DNA of 32,872 nucleotides from Rhodospirillales bacterium (GTDB lineage: Bacteria; Pseudomonadota; Alphaproteobacteria; Rhodospirillales; Casp-alpha2), in assembly GCA_021775105.1 (NCBI GenBank), contig JAJFIJ010000339.1:1-32872 (forward strand), in the 5' to 3' direction. Position 1 is the stretch's first letter. Each line of letters begins with the position of its first letter. The notes below the pieces were generated by a model that made no database searches, was not told the DNA's origin, and was given only the letters and a program-made list of their open reading frames with translations. Positions 17,597 through 26,022 of the stretch are shown here, piece by piece. Made by a program: the position numbers and the translations under genes.

Positions 17597-19208
17597 CCCT
17601 AGATACACCCAGGTTCGAGACGAACCGTTGGCCTTAGTACCGAATTGGGTTGCGGAATTGGCTGGTTCAAACTGTCCCAGCTCTGCTCGATCGCAGGTTC
17701 CCTTGGTAGACTTAGACTCAGACACAGCCGTTCATTTCGCAACGGTTTGGCTGGCCAACGAGGCGCCAATCGCTCAGGAAGGTGCAGGTGGCGACGCGAC
17801 CACAGTGCATACTGCCGCCTGCATGAAGGACAAGGGAATATCAGATCAGATGGCTTTTCAGCTCATGGCGGAATATTGGAATCCCCGGTGTGAACCTCCT
17901 TGGGACCAGGATGAACTAGAGATCAAGGTTGCCAATGGCTACCGATATTGCCAGCAGAACCAGCCAGGAGCGGACTCGCCTGAAGCAGATTTCATGGACG
18001 AGCCACCCGATTTGCATAAGCCATCGTTGAGGATTTCGAATCGAGGCGCGATCAAACCAAACTTTGAGAATTGCCTACGCGCGTTGGATCATGCGAACTT
18101 GGGACTCGCTTTCGACGAGATTAGTCAACGCGCAGTCCTACTCTGCAAAAAACTGCCATGGAAGGTCGAACTTGGACGCGAAATCAACGATACGATCATA
18201 CGGTTTGTCCGACATTTCCTACTTGAGCAGTATAGGGTGGAATTTCCCAAGGAGCATGTAGTCGAAGCCTGTCTCACGTTGGCACAACAAAACCCATTCA
18301 ATTCTGTCACTCAATATTTAAGTGGTCTGGAATGGGACGGCCATAGCCGCCTTGATAGCTGGTTGATCGATTATCTCGGAGCAGAAGATACCGGGTACAT
18401 TCGTGCAGTCGGTCGTGCTGCGCTTGTCGCAGCTGTTCGCCGTGCCCGAAAACCTGGCTCCAAGTTCGACACTGTTCCGATCCTTGAGGGTCGGCAGGGT
18501 TCTGGAAAATCGACAGCCTTATCCATCCTTGCAGGTGAGTGGTTTTCAGATGCTGAACTAGGAAAGGTAGATTCGAAAGACGCGCCTATGATTCTTCAGG
18601 GCGTATGGATTCATGAGTTAGGAGAATTGACGGCCATGACCAAGTCGGAATCTGAGGCTCTCAAGGCTTTCGTGTCAAGAAGAGAGGACAGGTTTCGCGC
18701 GCCCTACGACAGGCTCCCTCAATCTCAACCGCGTCGCTGTATCTTCTTTGGAACCACCAATTCGACTGCCTATCTGAGAGATATGACAGGAAACAGACGT
18801 TTCTGGCCAATTGCAACGAGAACAATCGACCTCGCTGGTCTACGAAAGGACAGGGACCAGATTTGGGCTGAGGCGGCAGAAGCCGAATCGGAAGCCGAAG
18901 CCATTGAACTTCCGGAAGAACTTTGGCCTGCTGCTGCCGAACAACAGGCACGCAGGCACGCGGAAGACCCTTGGTGCGATCAAATTTCCGAATGGCTTAT
19001 ACGCAAGGATGTTGACCGTGTCCACACCCGAACAGTCTTAAACGAAATACTTGAACTGGACGCTGGACGAACCAACCAAGCTTTCACAAAACGGCTGCGA
19101 GAAGTGATGGAAGCGCTCGGCTGGGATTACAAACGCGGTGTCCGTGTCGACGGAGTTTCAGGTGCCGGTTATGTGAGATGGACAGAACGAGAGGATATCT
19201 TCAACTGA
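17589..19208 (+). CDS. VapE-type helicase with N-terminal PriCT-like region
   Basis: This 539-residue protein is a superfamily-3-like P-loop ATPase of the virulence-associated E family, the replicative helicase of many islands and satellites. Its first 30 residues complete the prim-pol fold of the upstream gene. Residues about 47-125 resemble the primase C-terminal domain (QEGAGGDATTVHTAACMKD, MAEYWNPRCEPPWDQDELE). The VapE core has a lead-in of YLSGLEWDGHSRLDSWLIDY, Walker A GRQGSGKST (about 300-308), an acidic Walker B-like WIHELGEL, the sensor FFGTTN and the arginine-rich GNRRFWP. All key ATPase motifs are present. The C-terminus shows a winged-helix-like region. Nothing shows that the split abolishes function, since each half has its own start. 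Confidence 0.88.
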   Translation: MNNPRYTQVRDEPLALVPNWVAELAGSNCPSSARSQVPLVDLDSDTAVHFATVWLANEAPIAQEGAGGDATTVHTAACMKDKGISDQMAFQLMAEYWNPRCEPPWDQDELEIKVANGYRYCQQNQPGADSPEADFMDEPPDLHKPSLRISNRGAIKPNFENCLRALDHANLGLAFDEISQRAVLLCKKLPWKVELGREINDTIIRFVRHFLLEQYRVEFPKEHVVEACLTLAQQNPFNSVTQYLSGLEWDGHSRLDSWLIDYLGAEDTGYIRAVGRAALVAAVRRARKPGSKFDTVPILEGRQGSGKSTALSILAGEWFSDAELGKVDSKDAPMILQGVWIHELGELTAMTKSESEALKAFVSRREDRFRAPYDRLPQSQPRRCIFFGTTNSTAYLRDMTGNRRFWPIATRTIDLAGLRKDRDQIWAEAAEAESEAEAIELPEELWPAAAEQQARRHAEDPWCDQISEWLIRKDVDRVHTRTVLNEILELDAGRTNQAFTKRLREVMEALGWDYKRGVRVDGVSGAGYVRWTEREDIFN

Positions 19209-19763
19209 TGAACCTTTGCTAAATCTAAGTTCAACGGCAGAAGGTCAGCATTTTTATGCGTTTCGTACGCCGTTGAACCTGTTGAACCAAAATATAAAGA
19301 TGTCTTGGATAGAAATAGCTGACTTCCAATTAGGCACCGAAATCTACATGGCATATTTGATGAAGTTCATCAGGTTCAACATTGTTCTCTCACGTCGGAA
19401 TAAATTCGGCACCTATTGATCAAGGATTAAAGGGCCGTCACGAAATTTTGATAACTAGTTCAATTGGTTGTGTTCAGTAAAGATTGGCAAACACCGAATG
19501 AAGCACCGCACATTAACAATCACCTGGCCCATGGCGCAGGTTTTAGAGGGTAAATCGCTTTACTCTGATGCGTACGTGTTATGGGCTTCGCAATGAATGC
19601 CGCGCGATTTTTTGCTTTGATCGCAGAAACTGCGTCATGTGCTCAGAAATGAAACACGTTATCTGGACTTCCGCTTGTCGGTGCAAAGCGGTCGATTCGC
19701 CTCAGCATTTCAAAGGACGGTTGTTGACCCAAAACTGTCGGAAAGCTAGAAAACGAGATCGTA
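19209..19763. other. Non-coding gap between VapE and the citryl-CoA lyase-like gene
   Basis: There is no recognisable gene over 555 bp; short frames here lack ribosome sites and family features. It contains the GTTGAAC repeats, a weak plus-strand terminator candidate (ACCTG 19522-19526 with CAGGT 19537-19541, followed by TTTT), and a CGCAG-AAA-CTGCG hairpin (19622-19634). No complete tRNA or second attachment copy was found. The 3' end of the minus-strand operon (stop at 19764) lies here, with no strong terminator visible. Confidence 0.4.
19229..19380. repeat. Four GTTGAAC repeats in both orientations after VapE
   Basis: GTTGAAC occurs on the plus strand at 19272-19278 and 19281-19287, and on the minus strand at 19229-19235 and 19374-19380. 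The first and second form a perfect 10-bp inverted repeat, GTTCAACGGC (19229-19238) and GCCGTTGAAC (19269-19278), separated by 30 nt. The cluster begins 21 nt after the VapE stop. It could be a terminator-like hairpin, replication iterons or binding sites for an element protein. No T run follows. Confidence 0.4.
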
Positions 19764-20618
19764 TCAAACATCTCCTGAAGATGCGGGATCAGCGGGGTTA
19801 CGTCGAGGCACACCCTCGTAACTCCAAATCATTCGCCGTGGAATTGGTCCCTTATTTCGCCCGCCTTGCTGGCTCTGCTCCCAAGCATGCGCGAGAATGC
19901 CAACCGATCTCGACAGACAGAAAAGTCCGCGCGCCAGAGGAGCGGGAAACCCAAGCTCAGCGTAAACGACGGCTGTTGCTCCATCGATGTTCATGGGAAT
20001 ATCACGCCCTTTGCTTCGTTTGATTCCTTGCTCGATTTCGCGTGCAATAGCGGCGAAGTCGCCATTCACAATACCTTTTTCCGCAGCCCGGTCGACAAGT
20101 TCCAGAATTCGCGGCGCGCGAGGATCGACGGGATGGAAGCGATGACCAAAACCGGGAACGTATTTTTGACCGGACCCGAAATAGCCCGCGAGGAACCTGT
20201 CTACCGTGTTCATCAAGGTCTCACCGCCCTCACGGCCATTCAGAATCTCAGTGTACATCTCAACGGATTGCTCTCCGGCACCTCCGTGCACGTCCCCCAA
20301 TACGTTCAAGGCCGACGCCATTGCGTTGTTCAAATCGACACCGCAAGTCGCAGCCATACGCGCAATCGCGATACTTGGCGCCTGGGGCCCATGATCGACG
20401 CCCGCCATAAGCGCAACCTCCAACAATCCACTCTGGTCGGCAGATGGAAGTTCTCCCCGCAGCATCAACCAAACCATTTGCGCGAAACTGACGCTGCCAA
20501 TGAGCTCCTCGATCGGATAACCGCGAAAGCGAATTTCACCGGGTGCCATGTCTATGATTTCGGTCCGCCACCAGTCCTCGACTTCTTTTTCAACATCGCG
20601 CGTGGTTTTCTCGGTCAT
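19764..20618 (-). CDS. Citryl-CoA lyase-like protein (citrate synthase superfamily)
   Basis: This 284-residue member of the citrate synthase fold has the length of citryl-CoA lyases rather than full citrate synthases (about 430). The catalytic triad is visible: His111 in LGDVHGGAGEQ, His159 in GFGHRFHPVDPRA and Asp212 in MNIDGATAVV. The C-terminal QQGGRNKGPIPR motif is typical of this small class. Such enzymes cleave, or form, a 3-hydroxy-3-carboxyacyl-CoA to give acetyl-CoA plus a keto acid. The ATG overlaps the stop of the CoA-transferase gene by 4 nt, so the two are coupled: the transferase would make the CoA ester and this enzyme would cleave it. It is the last gene of the ureohydrolase operon. 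The real acyl substrate is unknown. Confidence 0.82.
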   Translation of the reverse strand: MTEKTTRDVEKEVEDWWRTEIIDMAPGEIRFRGYPIEELIGSVSFAQMVWLMLRGELPSADQSGLLEVALMAGVDHGPQAPSIAIARMAATCGVDLNNAMASALNVLGDVHGGAGEQSVEMYTEILNGREGGETLMNTVDRFLAGYFGSGQKYVPGFGHRFHPVDPRAPRILELVDRAAEKGIVNGDFAAIAREIEQGIKRSKGRDIPMNIDGATAVVYAELGFPAPLARGLFCLSRSVGILAHAWEQSQQGGRNKGPIPRRMIWSYEGVPRRNPADPASSGDV

Positions 20619-21838
20619 ATCGCGTTACCTAACCTCAGTTCTTCAATCTCGTGAGCGCTGTACCCAAGTTCCTGGAGCACGTCGTCTGTATGCTGGCCTA
20701 ACTCAGGCGGAGGACAATCGGTTGTTGAGGGGGATCCGTCGATCTTGATTCCAGGGCGCGCATACGAAATATCGCGCCCTACACCGGGTGGGGCTTCAAA
20801 CTCGCCAATCATCCCCCGATCCGCAATCTGTGGGTGTCCCAACGCCTCCTCGACGGAGAGAACCCGACCCGCCGGCACGTTAGCGGCGTTGAACAAACGT
20901 TCCCATTCAGCTGCCGGCTTGGCTGCCATCGCCTCTTCGATATGGGTTGTTAGGGCGGGCCGGTTCGCCAATCTGACATGTCGATCGCAGAACGTAGGGT
21001 CTTCGATCAATTCCGGCTTTCCGATGACCTGGCAGACGGCCTCGAACTGTTCCTGTTTGTTTGCCGCAATGTTGATCAATCCGTCGCCGGTTTTAAACGT
21101 CCCGGACGGGCTCGCCGTGAAATTGTCGTTACCCATGGGTGCGGGCACCTTACCCGCAATGAGATAGTTGGAGACTACCCACCCCATGGTTGCCATGACG
21201 GCTTCAAGCATCGACACGTCAATCATGCAGCCTTGGCTTTCGGTTCGATTTGCCAACGCGGACGAGATCGCAAATGCTGCTGTCATACCGCCAATGGTAT
21301 CGGCCATGGGATAACCAACGCGAAGCGGCGATACCTCTGCAGTGCCTGTGATGCTCATAACACCGGACATGCCTTGGATAATCTGATCGTAGGCAGGCAA
21401 GTCTCTGAGAGGACCGTCTTGACCAAATCCAGAGATAGCGCAGTAAATCATTGCCGGATTTTCTTCCTTGAGAACCTCATACCCGACGCCAAGCCGGTCC
21501 ATGACTCCGGGCCGAAAGTTCTCGACCACCACATCAGCATCTCGGACAAGGCGCTTGAATACTTCTTTGCCTTTATCTGACTTCATATTGATGGTAATGG
21601 AGCGCTTACCAGTGTTTTGAGCGAGAAACGACACACCCATCAGCTCTTTGTTGAGCTCAGGATCAGCCCCAAGTTGCCGGGCAAGATCGCCGGAACCCGG
21701 CACTTCTACCTTGATGACGTCCGCGCCCATGTGGGCAAGTTGATGACAACAAAACGGCCCCGCCAGGACATTTGTCAGGTCGAGAATTCTTACGCCGGAT
21801 AATGGACGATTGACTTCGTTTGCTTTGGGTCGGGTCAT
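20615..21838 (-). CDS. CaiB/BaiF-family (class III) CoA-transferase
   Basis: This 407-residue class III CoA-transferase has normal length. It starts with the family N-terminus GVRILDLTNVLAGPFC, continues with the CoA-binding VIKVEVPGSGDLAR, TGKRSITINMK and DVVVENFRPGVMDRLG, and has the nucleophilic Asp180 in GYPMADTIGGM. These enzymes move CoA between carboxylic acids through a mixed anhydride. The position directly before the citryl-CoA lyase-like gene suggests activation of a dicarboxylate or tricarboxylate for cleavage, as in citramalate or similar pathways; this is inference. The gene begins 15 nt after the aldehyde dehydrogenase stop. Confidence 0.9.
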   Translation of the reverse strand: MTRPKANEVNRPLSGVRILDLTNVLAGPFCCHQLAHMGADVIKVEVPGSGDLARQLGADPELNKELMGVSFLAQNTGKRSITINMKSDKGKEVFKRLVRDADVVVENFRPGVMDRLGVGYEVLKEENPAMIYCAISGFGQDGPLRDLPAYDQIIQGMSGVMSITGTAEVSPLRVGYPMADTIGGMTAAFAISSALANRTESQGCMIDVSMLEAVMATMGWVVSNYLIAGKVPAPMGNDNFTASPSGTFKTGDGLINIAANKQEQFEAVCQVIGKPELIEDPTFCDRHVRLANRPALTTHIEEAMAAKPAAEWERLFNAANVPAGRVLSVEEALGHPQIADRGMIGEFEAPPGVGRDISYARPGIKIDGSPSTTDCPPPELGQHTDDVLQELGYSAHEIEELRLGNAI

Positions 21839-21853
21839 TTCAGTTCCAAGTAT

Positions 21854-23308
21854 TCAGACTGCATTGATAGCCGGCAACTCGGCTTCATGGACAACTTTTG
21901 CCTGTGTGAAAAACTCACGACAGTAGCTGCCTTTTTCAGGGGGACCGAAGGACGAACTCTTTCGACCGGTAAACGGTGCATGGAAGTCCATCCCGGCGGT
22001 CGGCAGATTCACCTGGGCCATGCCCGCTTCAATCCGGCGGACAAACTCTTTGATCCTAGCAGGGCTGGTCGACACGACACCTGCTGAAAGTCCAACCTCT
22101 GCGTCGTTTGCGACTTCGATAGCCTCGTCGAAACTCGACACCCGGACCACAGCAGCAATCGGGCCAAAAATTTCTTCTCTATTGATGCGCATCGTGTTGG
22201 TGGTCTCGGTAAACAACGCTGGGAACAAGTAGTAACCGGGCTTGTCGGATTGGACGAGATCGCCGCCAAAACGACGAACAGCACCCTCTTCGTCGCCAAT
22301 CTTCAGATACTTGAGATCAACTTCAAGCTGCGCTTCGCTAGCCACCGGACCGATATCCGTTTCCGGTGAACGAGCATCCCCAATGCGAAGAGATGACATA
22401 CGGTCGACGAGTTTGTCGATAAACTCTTCATGGATGGACTCTTCGACAATCAGTCTCGAAGACGCCGTGCATCGCTGCCCCGTGGAGAAAAACGATCCTT
22501 TTAACGCGCAATCGACCGCAACATCGATATCAGCATCGCCACAGATGACAAGCGGGTTCTTACCACCCATCTCCAGTTGGACGCGCCCCCCACGATCGAA
22601 GACGGTTGAACCGATAGATTTTCCGACCGGGGTCGAGCCCGTGAATGTGACTCCGGTTACCTTGGAGGAACTAACTATTCCCTGTCCAACGTCAGACCCT
22701 CGACCCATCACGAGGTTGAAGACCCCTTCGGGCAAGCCGGCACGCGAAATGATCTCTGCCAAAAGCCAAGCTGATCCAGAGACCAATTCTGCTGGTTTAA
22801 ATACAACCGTATTCCCATAAGCGAGTGCTGGAGCGATTTTCCACGCCGGAATTGCAAGCGGAAAATTCCAAGGCGTAATCACGCCAACGACACCAAGCGG
22901 TTCGCGTCGCACGGAGAGTTCTACACTCTGCCTAATTGACTCGTAACCCTCAGAGTTTGAGCGGTAAGCCTCTGTCGCAAAAAATTTGAACAGGTGGCCA
23001 GCTCGCGCCGCCTCGGCCGTTGCCTCGTCGAGTGTTTTTCCTTCCTCGCGCGCGAGGCAATCTCCGAGTTCCTTTTGCCGGGAAATAATCTCAGTGCCGA
23101 TCGTGTCGAGGACATCGAACCTCTTCAACGGTGAGCATAAAGACCAAGCAGGCAATGCAGAGGCCGCAGCATCAATCGCGTCTTTAACCTGCTTAGCACC
23201 AGCCACCGCGTAAAGATCAATAATGTCTCGGGTGTCCGACGGATTCACATTCTCGATTCCGTCGTCGCCGCGCACCCATTCTCCGGCGATAAAGTTGTTC
23301 CTCAACAT
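21854..23308 (-). CDS. NAD(P)-dependent aldehyde dehydrogenase
   Basis: This 484-residue ALDH oxidises an aldehyde to an acid. Key residues are Asn148 in ITPWNFP, Lys171 in VVFKPAE, general base Glu246 in LEMGGKN and nucleophile Cys280 in STGQRCTASS. The EMGGKN and GQRCTA pattern resembles alpha-ketoglutarate semialdehyde dehydrogenases and related semialdehyde enzymes, but the substrate cannot be fixed. The ATG at 23308 was chosen because AAGGAGC stands just before it and MLRNNFIAGEW is the typical start; an upstream ATG at 23350 would run into the previous gene. It would oxidise a semialdehyde derived from the amine released by the ureohydrolases. No aminotransferase or amine oxidase to make that aldehyde is seen in the cluster. 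Confidence 0.93.
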   Translation of the reverse strand: MLRNNFIAGEWVRGDDGIENVNPSDTRDIIDLYAVAGAKQVKDAIDAAASALPAWSLCSPLKRFDVLDTIGTEIISRQKELGDCLAREEGKTLDEATAEAARAGHLFKFFATEAYRSNSEGYESIRQSVELSVRREPLGVVGVITPWNFPLAIPAWKIAPALAYGNTVVFKPAELVSGSAWLLAEIISRAGLPEGVFNLVMGRGSDVGQGIVSSSKVTGVTFTGSTPVGKSIGSTVFDRGGRVQLEMGGKNPLVICGDADIDVAVDCALKGSFFSTGQRCTASSRLIVEESIHEEFIDKLVDRMSSLRIGDARSPETDIGPVASEAQLEVDLKYLKIGDEEGAVRRFGGDLVQSDKPGYYLFPALFTETTNTMRINREEIFGPIAAVVRVSSFDEAIEVANDAEVGLSAGVVSTSPARIKEFVRRIEAGMAQVNLPTAGMDFHAPFTGRKSSSFGPPEKGSYCREFFTQAKVVHEAELPAINAV

Positions 23309-23316
23309 CTTGCTCC

Positions 23317-24027
23317 TTAAGCGAGTTTCTGTTCGAGGACAGGGCGCCAACCAATATCCTCATGGCGATGATCAAACGTGTTCAAATAAAAAAAATTGGC
23401 GGACGAAAAACCACGGCAGCATCGGGCAGTGTCTCGATGCATGAACGGTTGCGCGACCCAACTGTTGACGCCAACCCAGTTCCAAAGCTGATTGTGTTGA
23501 TCCTCTAGCACAGCATCGCCGATGGATCGCCCAACATCAGATTCCGTTGGCGTCGGCAAGGTTTCAATGCCTGCCCCATTACAAACTATTTGATCCCATT
23601 CGTTGGTTGTCGAGGCAGCACCGCTAAAGCCATCCTCTGCAACCTCGAAATCATTACCGCCATCGAGAAGTCGGCACGTGTAGCGGATGCCATCAATATC
23701 TACATCCGTGCCAGACACATAGCCTGCATCAGCAAGGTCCTGCCAACTCACGTAAACCATGAGAACGCGGTCTGAGATCAGGAGTCTCGACGTCGCTGTC
23801 CGCACCGCAATCCATCTGAGACGGGCATCAACGTCGTCGGGTGTAGCGCCGAGGCGCCACTGAGACAAATCCGGTGCATCCGTGAAGCACTGAATGTCGC
23901 CATTCGGAAGCCCGTCGTAGGGACGCACCGCAGCCTGATCAACGAGCCAAGGCCTAAATGAGCGCCTCGTCGCCTCGCCGTCCCGGTAAAACCCGCCAAG
24001 CTCCAATGTGCCTTCGAACTCGATCAT
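23317..24027 (-). CDS. Conserved protein of unknown function, possible C-type-lectin/FGE-like fold
   Basis: This 236-residue protein is not assigned to a named enzyme family. Visible features are LLISDRVLMVYVSWQDL (about 81-97), IDGIRYTCRLLDGGNDF, NEWDQIV, LWNWVGVNSWVAQ, a CCRGFSSANFF stretch and the terminal IGWRPVLE. The late RGxxSA...GWRPVLE pattern recalls C-type-lectin or formylglycine-generating-enzyme-like folds, and similar proteins are remembered from phage and Firmicutes genomes; this is a weak impression. No signal peptide or membrane segment is seen. The start overlaps the last bases of the active ureohydrolase gene (ATGA) and the stop is 8 nt before the dehydrogenase, so it belongs to the operon. 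Being co-translated with the ureohydrolases, it may bind or modify them. Confidence 0.6.
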   Translation of the reverse strand: MIEFEGTLELGGFYRDGEATRRSFRPWLVDQAAVRPYDGLPNGDIQCFTDAPDLSQWRLGATPDDVDARLRWIAVRTATSRLLISDRVLMVYVSWQDLADAGYVSGTDVDIDGIRYTCRLLDGGNDFEVAEDGFSGAASTTNEWDQIVCNGAGIETLPTPTESDVGRSIGDAVLEDQHNQLWNWVGVNSWVAQPFMHRDTARCCRGFSSANFFYLNTFDHRHEDIGWRPVLEQKLA

Positions 24028-25025
24028 GCTGTAACCAGCATCCGCTCACGAACAACAGAGTAGAGCAGATGCGCCGAGATCGCCTCTGTTCGCCCGGACG
24101 GATCAAGGGTTGGGGCAACCTCCGCGATGTCCATCCCGTCGATCGGTTGTTTCGCAATGACATCCAGAATGTCGCAATACTGTTTGGGTGTGATGCCACT
24201 GTGAACGATTGAACCGGTACCCGGCAAATAACCGGCATCCATCGCATCAATATCCATTGAAAGATAGAGGCTGTCGCAACCGCGTGTTGCTTGCTCGATC
24301 GCAAGTTCCGCGACTTTCTTAGCACCGAGCCGATGCACATCGCCCGACGAGTAGACCTTGCCCCCCATATCCTCGATGAGACTCAGCTCTCCGCCACTGA
24401 CCCAACCGGTGACGCCGATCCAGACCATGTTTTCACGCACGACATTCGGCAGTTCAGAAACTCGCCGACCATTCGTCGCGTGATTAAAATGCCCCCATGC
24501 CCCAAGCCGGTCCGAGAAATCCAGGTGACCATCAATCTGGATGTAGCCAAAGCGACGGTTCGGATCGATTTTGGTCAATGCTCTCGAATAACCGAGACAC
24601 GCCGGGTAGCTGTTATAGTGATCGCCACCCAAGGCAAGAGGAACGCCTCTTTGACTCCTGACATATTCGGTCATCTCCGCGATTGAGGCCGTCGTATTAT
24701 CGACTGATGTTGGGTCGATATTTGCGTCCCCCAGGTCGACAATCCATTTATCCGGATTGCGCCTCCAACTACCGCCATGCAACGCATCGTAAAACGCGTC
24801 TCCGGTTGCAGGCACATACTCTTTCATGATGCGGGTGGTCGCCCGGCGTAACGCTTCGGGCCCGAGACGGGCACCTATCCTGCTGGAGTGGGTCCAATCG
24901 GAAGGCATGCCAACGACACCGATACACCCCTCAATATCTTGATCCTCAACAGCGAGCGGCGCGTTAAACAGTGTGTTCGAGGAATTCTCGAGAACGATTT
25001 CAGCCATGTTGTCATTTGAAGGCAT
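24024..25025 (-). CDS. Ureohydrolase (agmatinase/arginase family), catalytically complete member
   Basis: This 333-residue ureohydrolase carries all six ligands of the binuclear metal site: His136 in ALGGDHYNSY; Asp165, His167 and Asp169 in DGHLDFSD; Asp258 and Asp260 in SMDIDAMDAGYLPGTG. Glu302 in DIAEVAPTLDP matches the conserved substrate-side glutamate. The DGH in place of the usual DAH is a mild variant. It should hydrolyse a guanidino group to urea and an amine. The substrate is unknown; agmatine, guanidinobutyrate and guanidinopropionate are possible. It is the fourth of four ureohydrolase-fold genes in the operon and overlaps the preceding one by 14 nt, with an AGGGAGGAAGG ribosome site before ATG at 25025. 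It is the only one of the four that looks active. Confidence 0.9.
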   Translation of the reverse strand: MPSNDNMAEIVLENSSNTLFNAPLAVEDQDIEGCIGVVGMPSDWTHSSRIGARLGPEALRRATTRIMKEYVPATGDAFYDALHGGSWRRNPDKWIVDLGDANIDPTSVDNTTASIAEMTEYVRSQRGVPLALGGDHYNSYPACLGYSRALTKIDPNRRFGYIQIDGHLDFSDRLGAWGHFNHATNGRRVSELPNVVRENMVWIGVTGWVSGGELSLIEDMGGKVYSSGDVHRLGAKKVAELAIEQATRGCDSLYLSMDIDAMDAGYLPGTGSIVHSGITPKQYCDILDVIAKQPIDGMDIAEVAPTLDPSGRTEAISAHLLYSVVRERMLVTA

Positions 25026-26022
25026 CTTCGCCTTCCTCCCTTTGCAGCGATGTCAAAATTCCCAGTCGACCGTAGATGTAACCCAACAGCGCCGTGACCA
25101 GCAGCCGCTGGCCTGTTTTGACGATGCTCATTCCGTTCAGGGTTGGGTTCATCCCGGTGACGATCAGCGTTGAAACATGGTACTGACCAACCGCCGTCAA
25201 CAAAGCCTGCAACTTCGAGATAGACACACCGTCAAACCGACGGATCGGTGACATGCCGTGAAGCGGCGACGCGATTGCGCTCAGATCAAGATGCACGATC
25301 ACGGAGTCAGCGCTTTTTGATATTGATGAGAACACAGCCTCAATCTCATCCACCGACATTAGCATCGCTTGCTTTGTTGAAATCAGGTAACCGCCTCGCT
25401 CTCGGAGTTGTTGAGACACCGCGGTGGAGGGAGAACGAGCAGGTGCAATCATCGCAATACGCGACGGCTCTATCGCGCTCTCTGAGACCAAATCCCCCAC
25501 ACACGATTGCTCGGATGTATCCACATTGAATAGGTCCGGGGGTGTCTTTCCGCCCAGCTGAACAAATGCAAGCGTTTCGCTTCTCGATTGCGCGCGAACC
25601 ACAGATTTCACCGTTCGGGCATCGCCCGACAGCACAATGCTCGCGGCACCGCGGTCGCGGATTGCCGTAATGGTTTTTTCAATAACCTCGTTTGCAACCG
25701 GGTAGCTCAGGCCCTCCAGTGGGATGTCACCGACATCAATCAATCTTTCGTGGATCGACGAGGTGCTGATTTGCTTCCTGACGTCCACGTCGACCGGATG
25801 ACTGAACTGAGGGTTCGCCTGCCAGCCGAAATAGACGGACGTCTCCCTCAAGGCTTGCGGCGTCATTCGATAGCCGACATCAGGTCCACGATTTTGCTCC
25901 ATCGGGATACCGACGACCGCCAAGCTTTCGCCGGAGAGGTCTTCAAGCGTCCCTCTTGTCGATCTCATGAACGTGAGATCGCCTGCCATCCTCGGCAGCG
26001 GCCCTGAACGCAATCCTGTCAT
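25012..26022 (-). CDS. Ureohydrolase-fold paralogue lacking metal ligands (pseudoenzyme)
   Basis: The 336-residue protein keeps the ureohydrolase layout, including the VGIPMEQNRGPDVGYRMTPQALRE start (same place as GMPSDW..GARLGPEALR in the active protein) and LIDVGDI. Its metal motifs are gone: GGDH is SGDA (132-135), the DxHxD block is QLGGKTPPD (155-163), and the last block HLDLSAIASPLHG (244-256) keeps one Asp but has Ser248 for the second. The family glutamate near the end is also replaced (TGMNPTLNG). The gene is intact, full length and overlaps its neighbours (ATGA upstream, 14 nt downstream), so it is probably expressed. The likely role is a structural or regulatory partner of the active subunit; a binding protein for a guanidino compound is an alternative. 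Confidence 0.8.
   Translation of the reverse strand: MTGLRSGPLPRMAGDLTFMRSTRGTLEDLSGESLAVVGIPMEQNRGPDVGYRMTPQALRETSVYFGWQANPQFSHPVDVDVRKQISTSSIHERLIDVGDIPLEGLSYPVANEVIEKTITAIRDRGAASIVLSGDARTVKSVVRAQSRSETLAFVQLGGKTPPDLFNVDTSEQSCVGDLVSESAIEPSRIAMIAPARSPSTAVSQQLRERGGYLISTKQAMLMSVDEIEAVFSSISKSADSVIVHLDLSAIASPLHGMSPIRRFDGVSISKLQALLTAVGQYHVSTLIVTGMNPTLNGMSIVKTGQRLLVTALLGYIYGRLGILTSLQREEGEDAFK

Larger units (their letters stand above)
15100..19208 (+). mobile_element. Integrative element in tRNA-Lys (left end; right end not seen)
   Basis: The left boundary is the tRNA-Lys 3' fragment at 15100-15144. Inside it the order integrase, structured non-coding block, HTH excisionase-like protein, prim-pol and VapE helicase forms an integration plus replication module like those of P4-type satellites and phage-related islands. 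No capsid, conjugation or toxin genes are visible. The module is certain to 19208. The right boundary should be marked by a complete tRNA-Lys on the minus strand, which does not occur in the window, so the element may extend through the catabolic genes to beyond 32872, or its right end may have been lost. Confidence 0.75.

Noticed and set aside
19216-19419. Small plus-strand frame of 67 codons after VapE
   Set aside because: It has no ribosome site, contains the GTTGAAC repeats, and shows no family features.
19425-19440. GGGCCGT sequence as a possible complete tRNA-Lys acceptor end
   Set aside because: Only 7 nt match; no T arm, anticodon arm or CCA neighbours it, so it is not the second attachment site.
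19568-20023. Plus-strand frame of 151 codons
   Set aside because: It is largely antisense to the citryl-CoA lyase-like gene and has a product of low-complexity basic and cysteine residues without domain signs.
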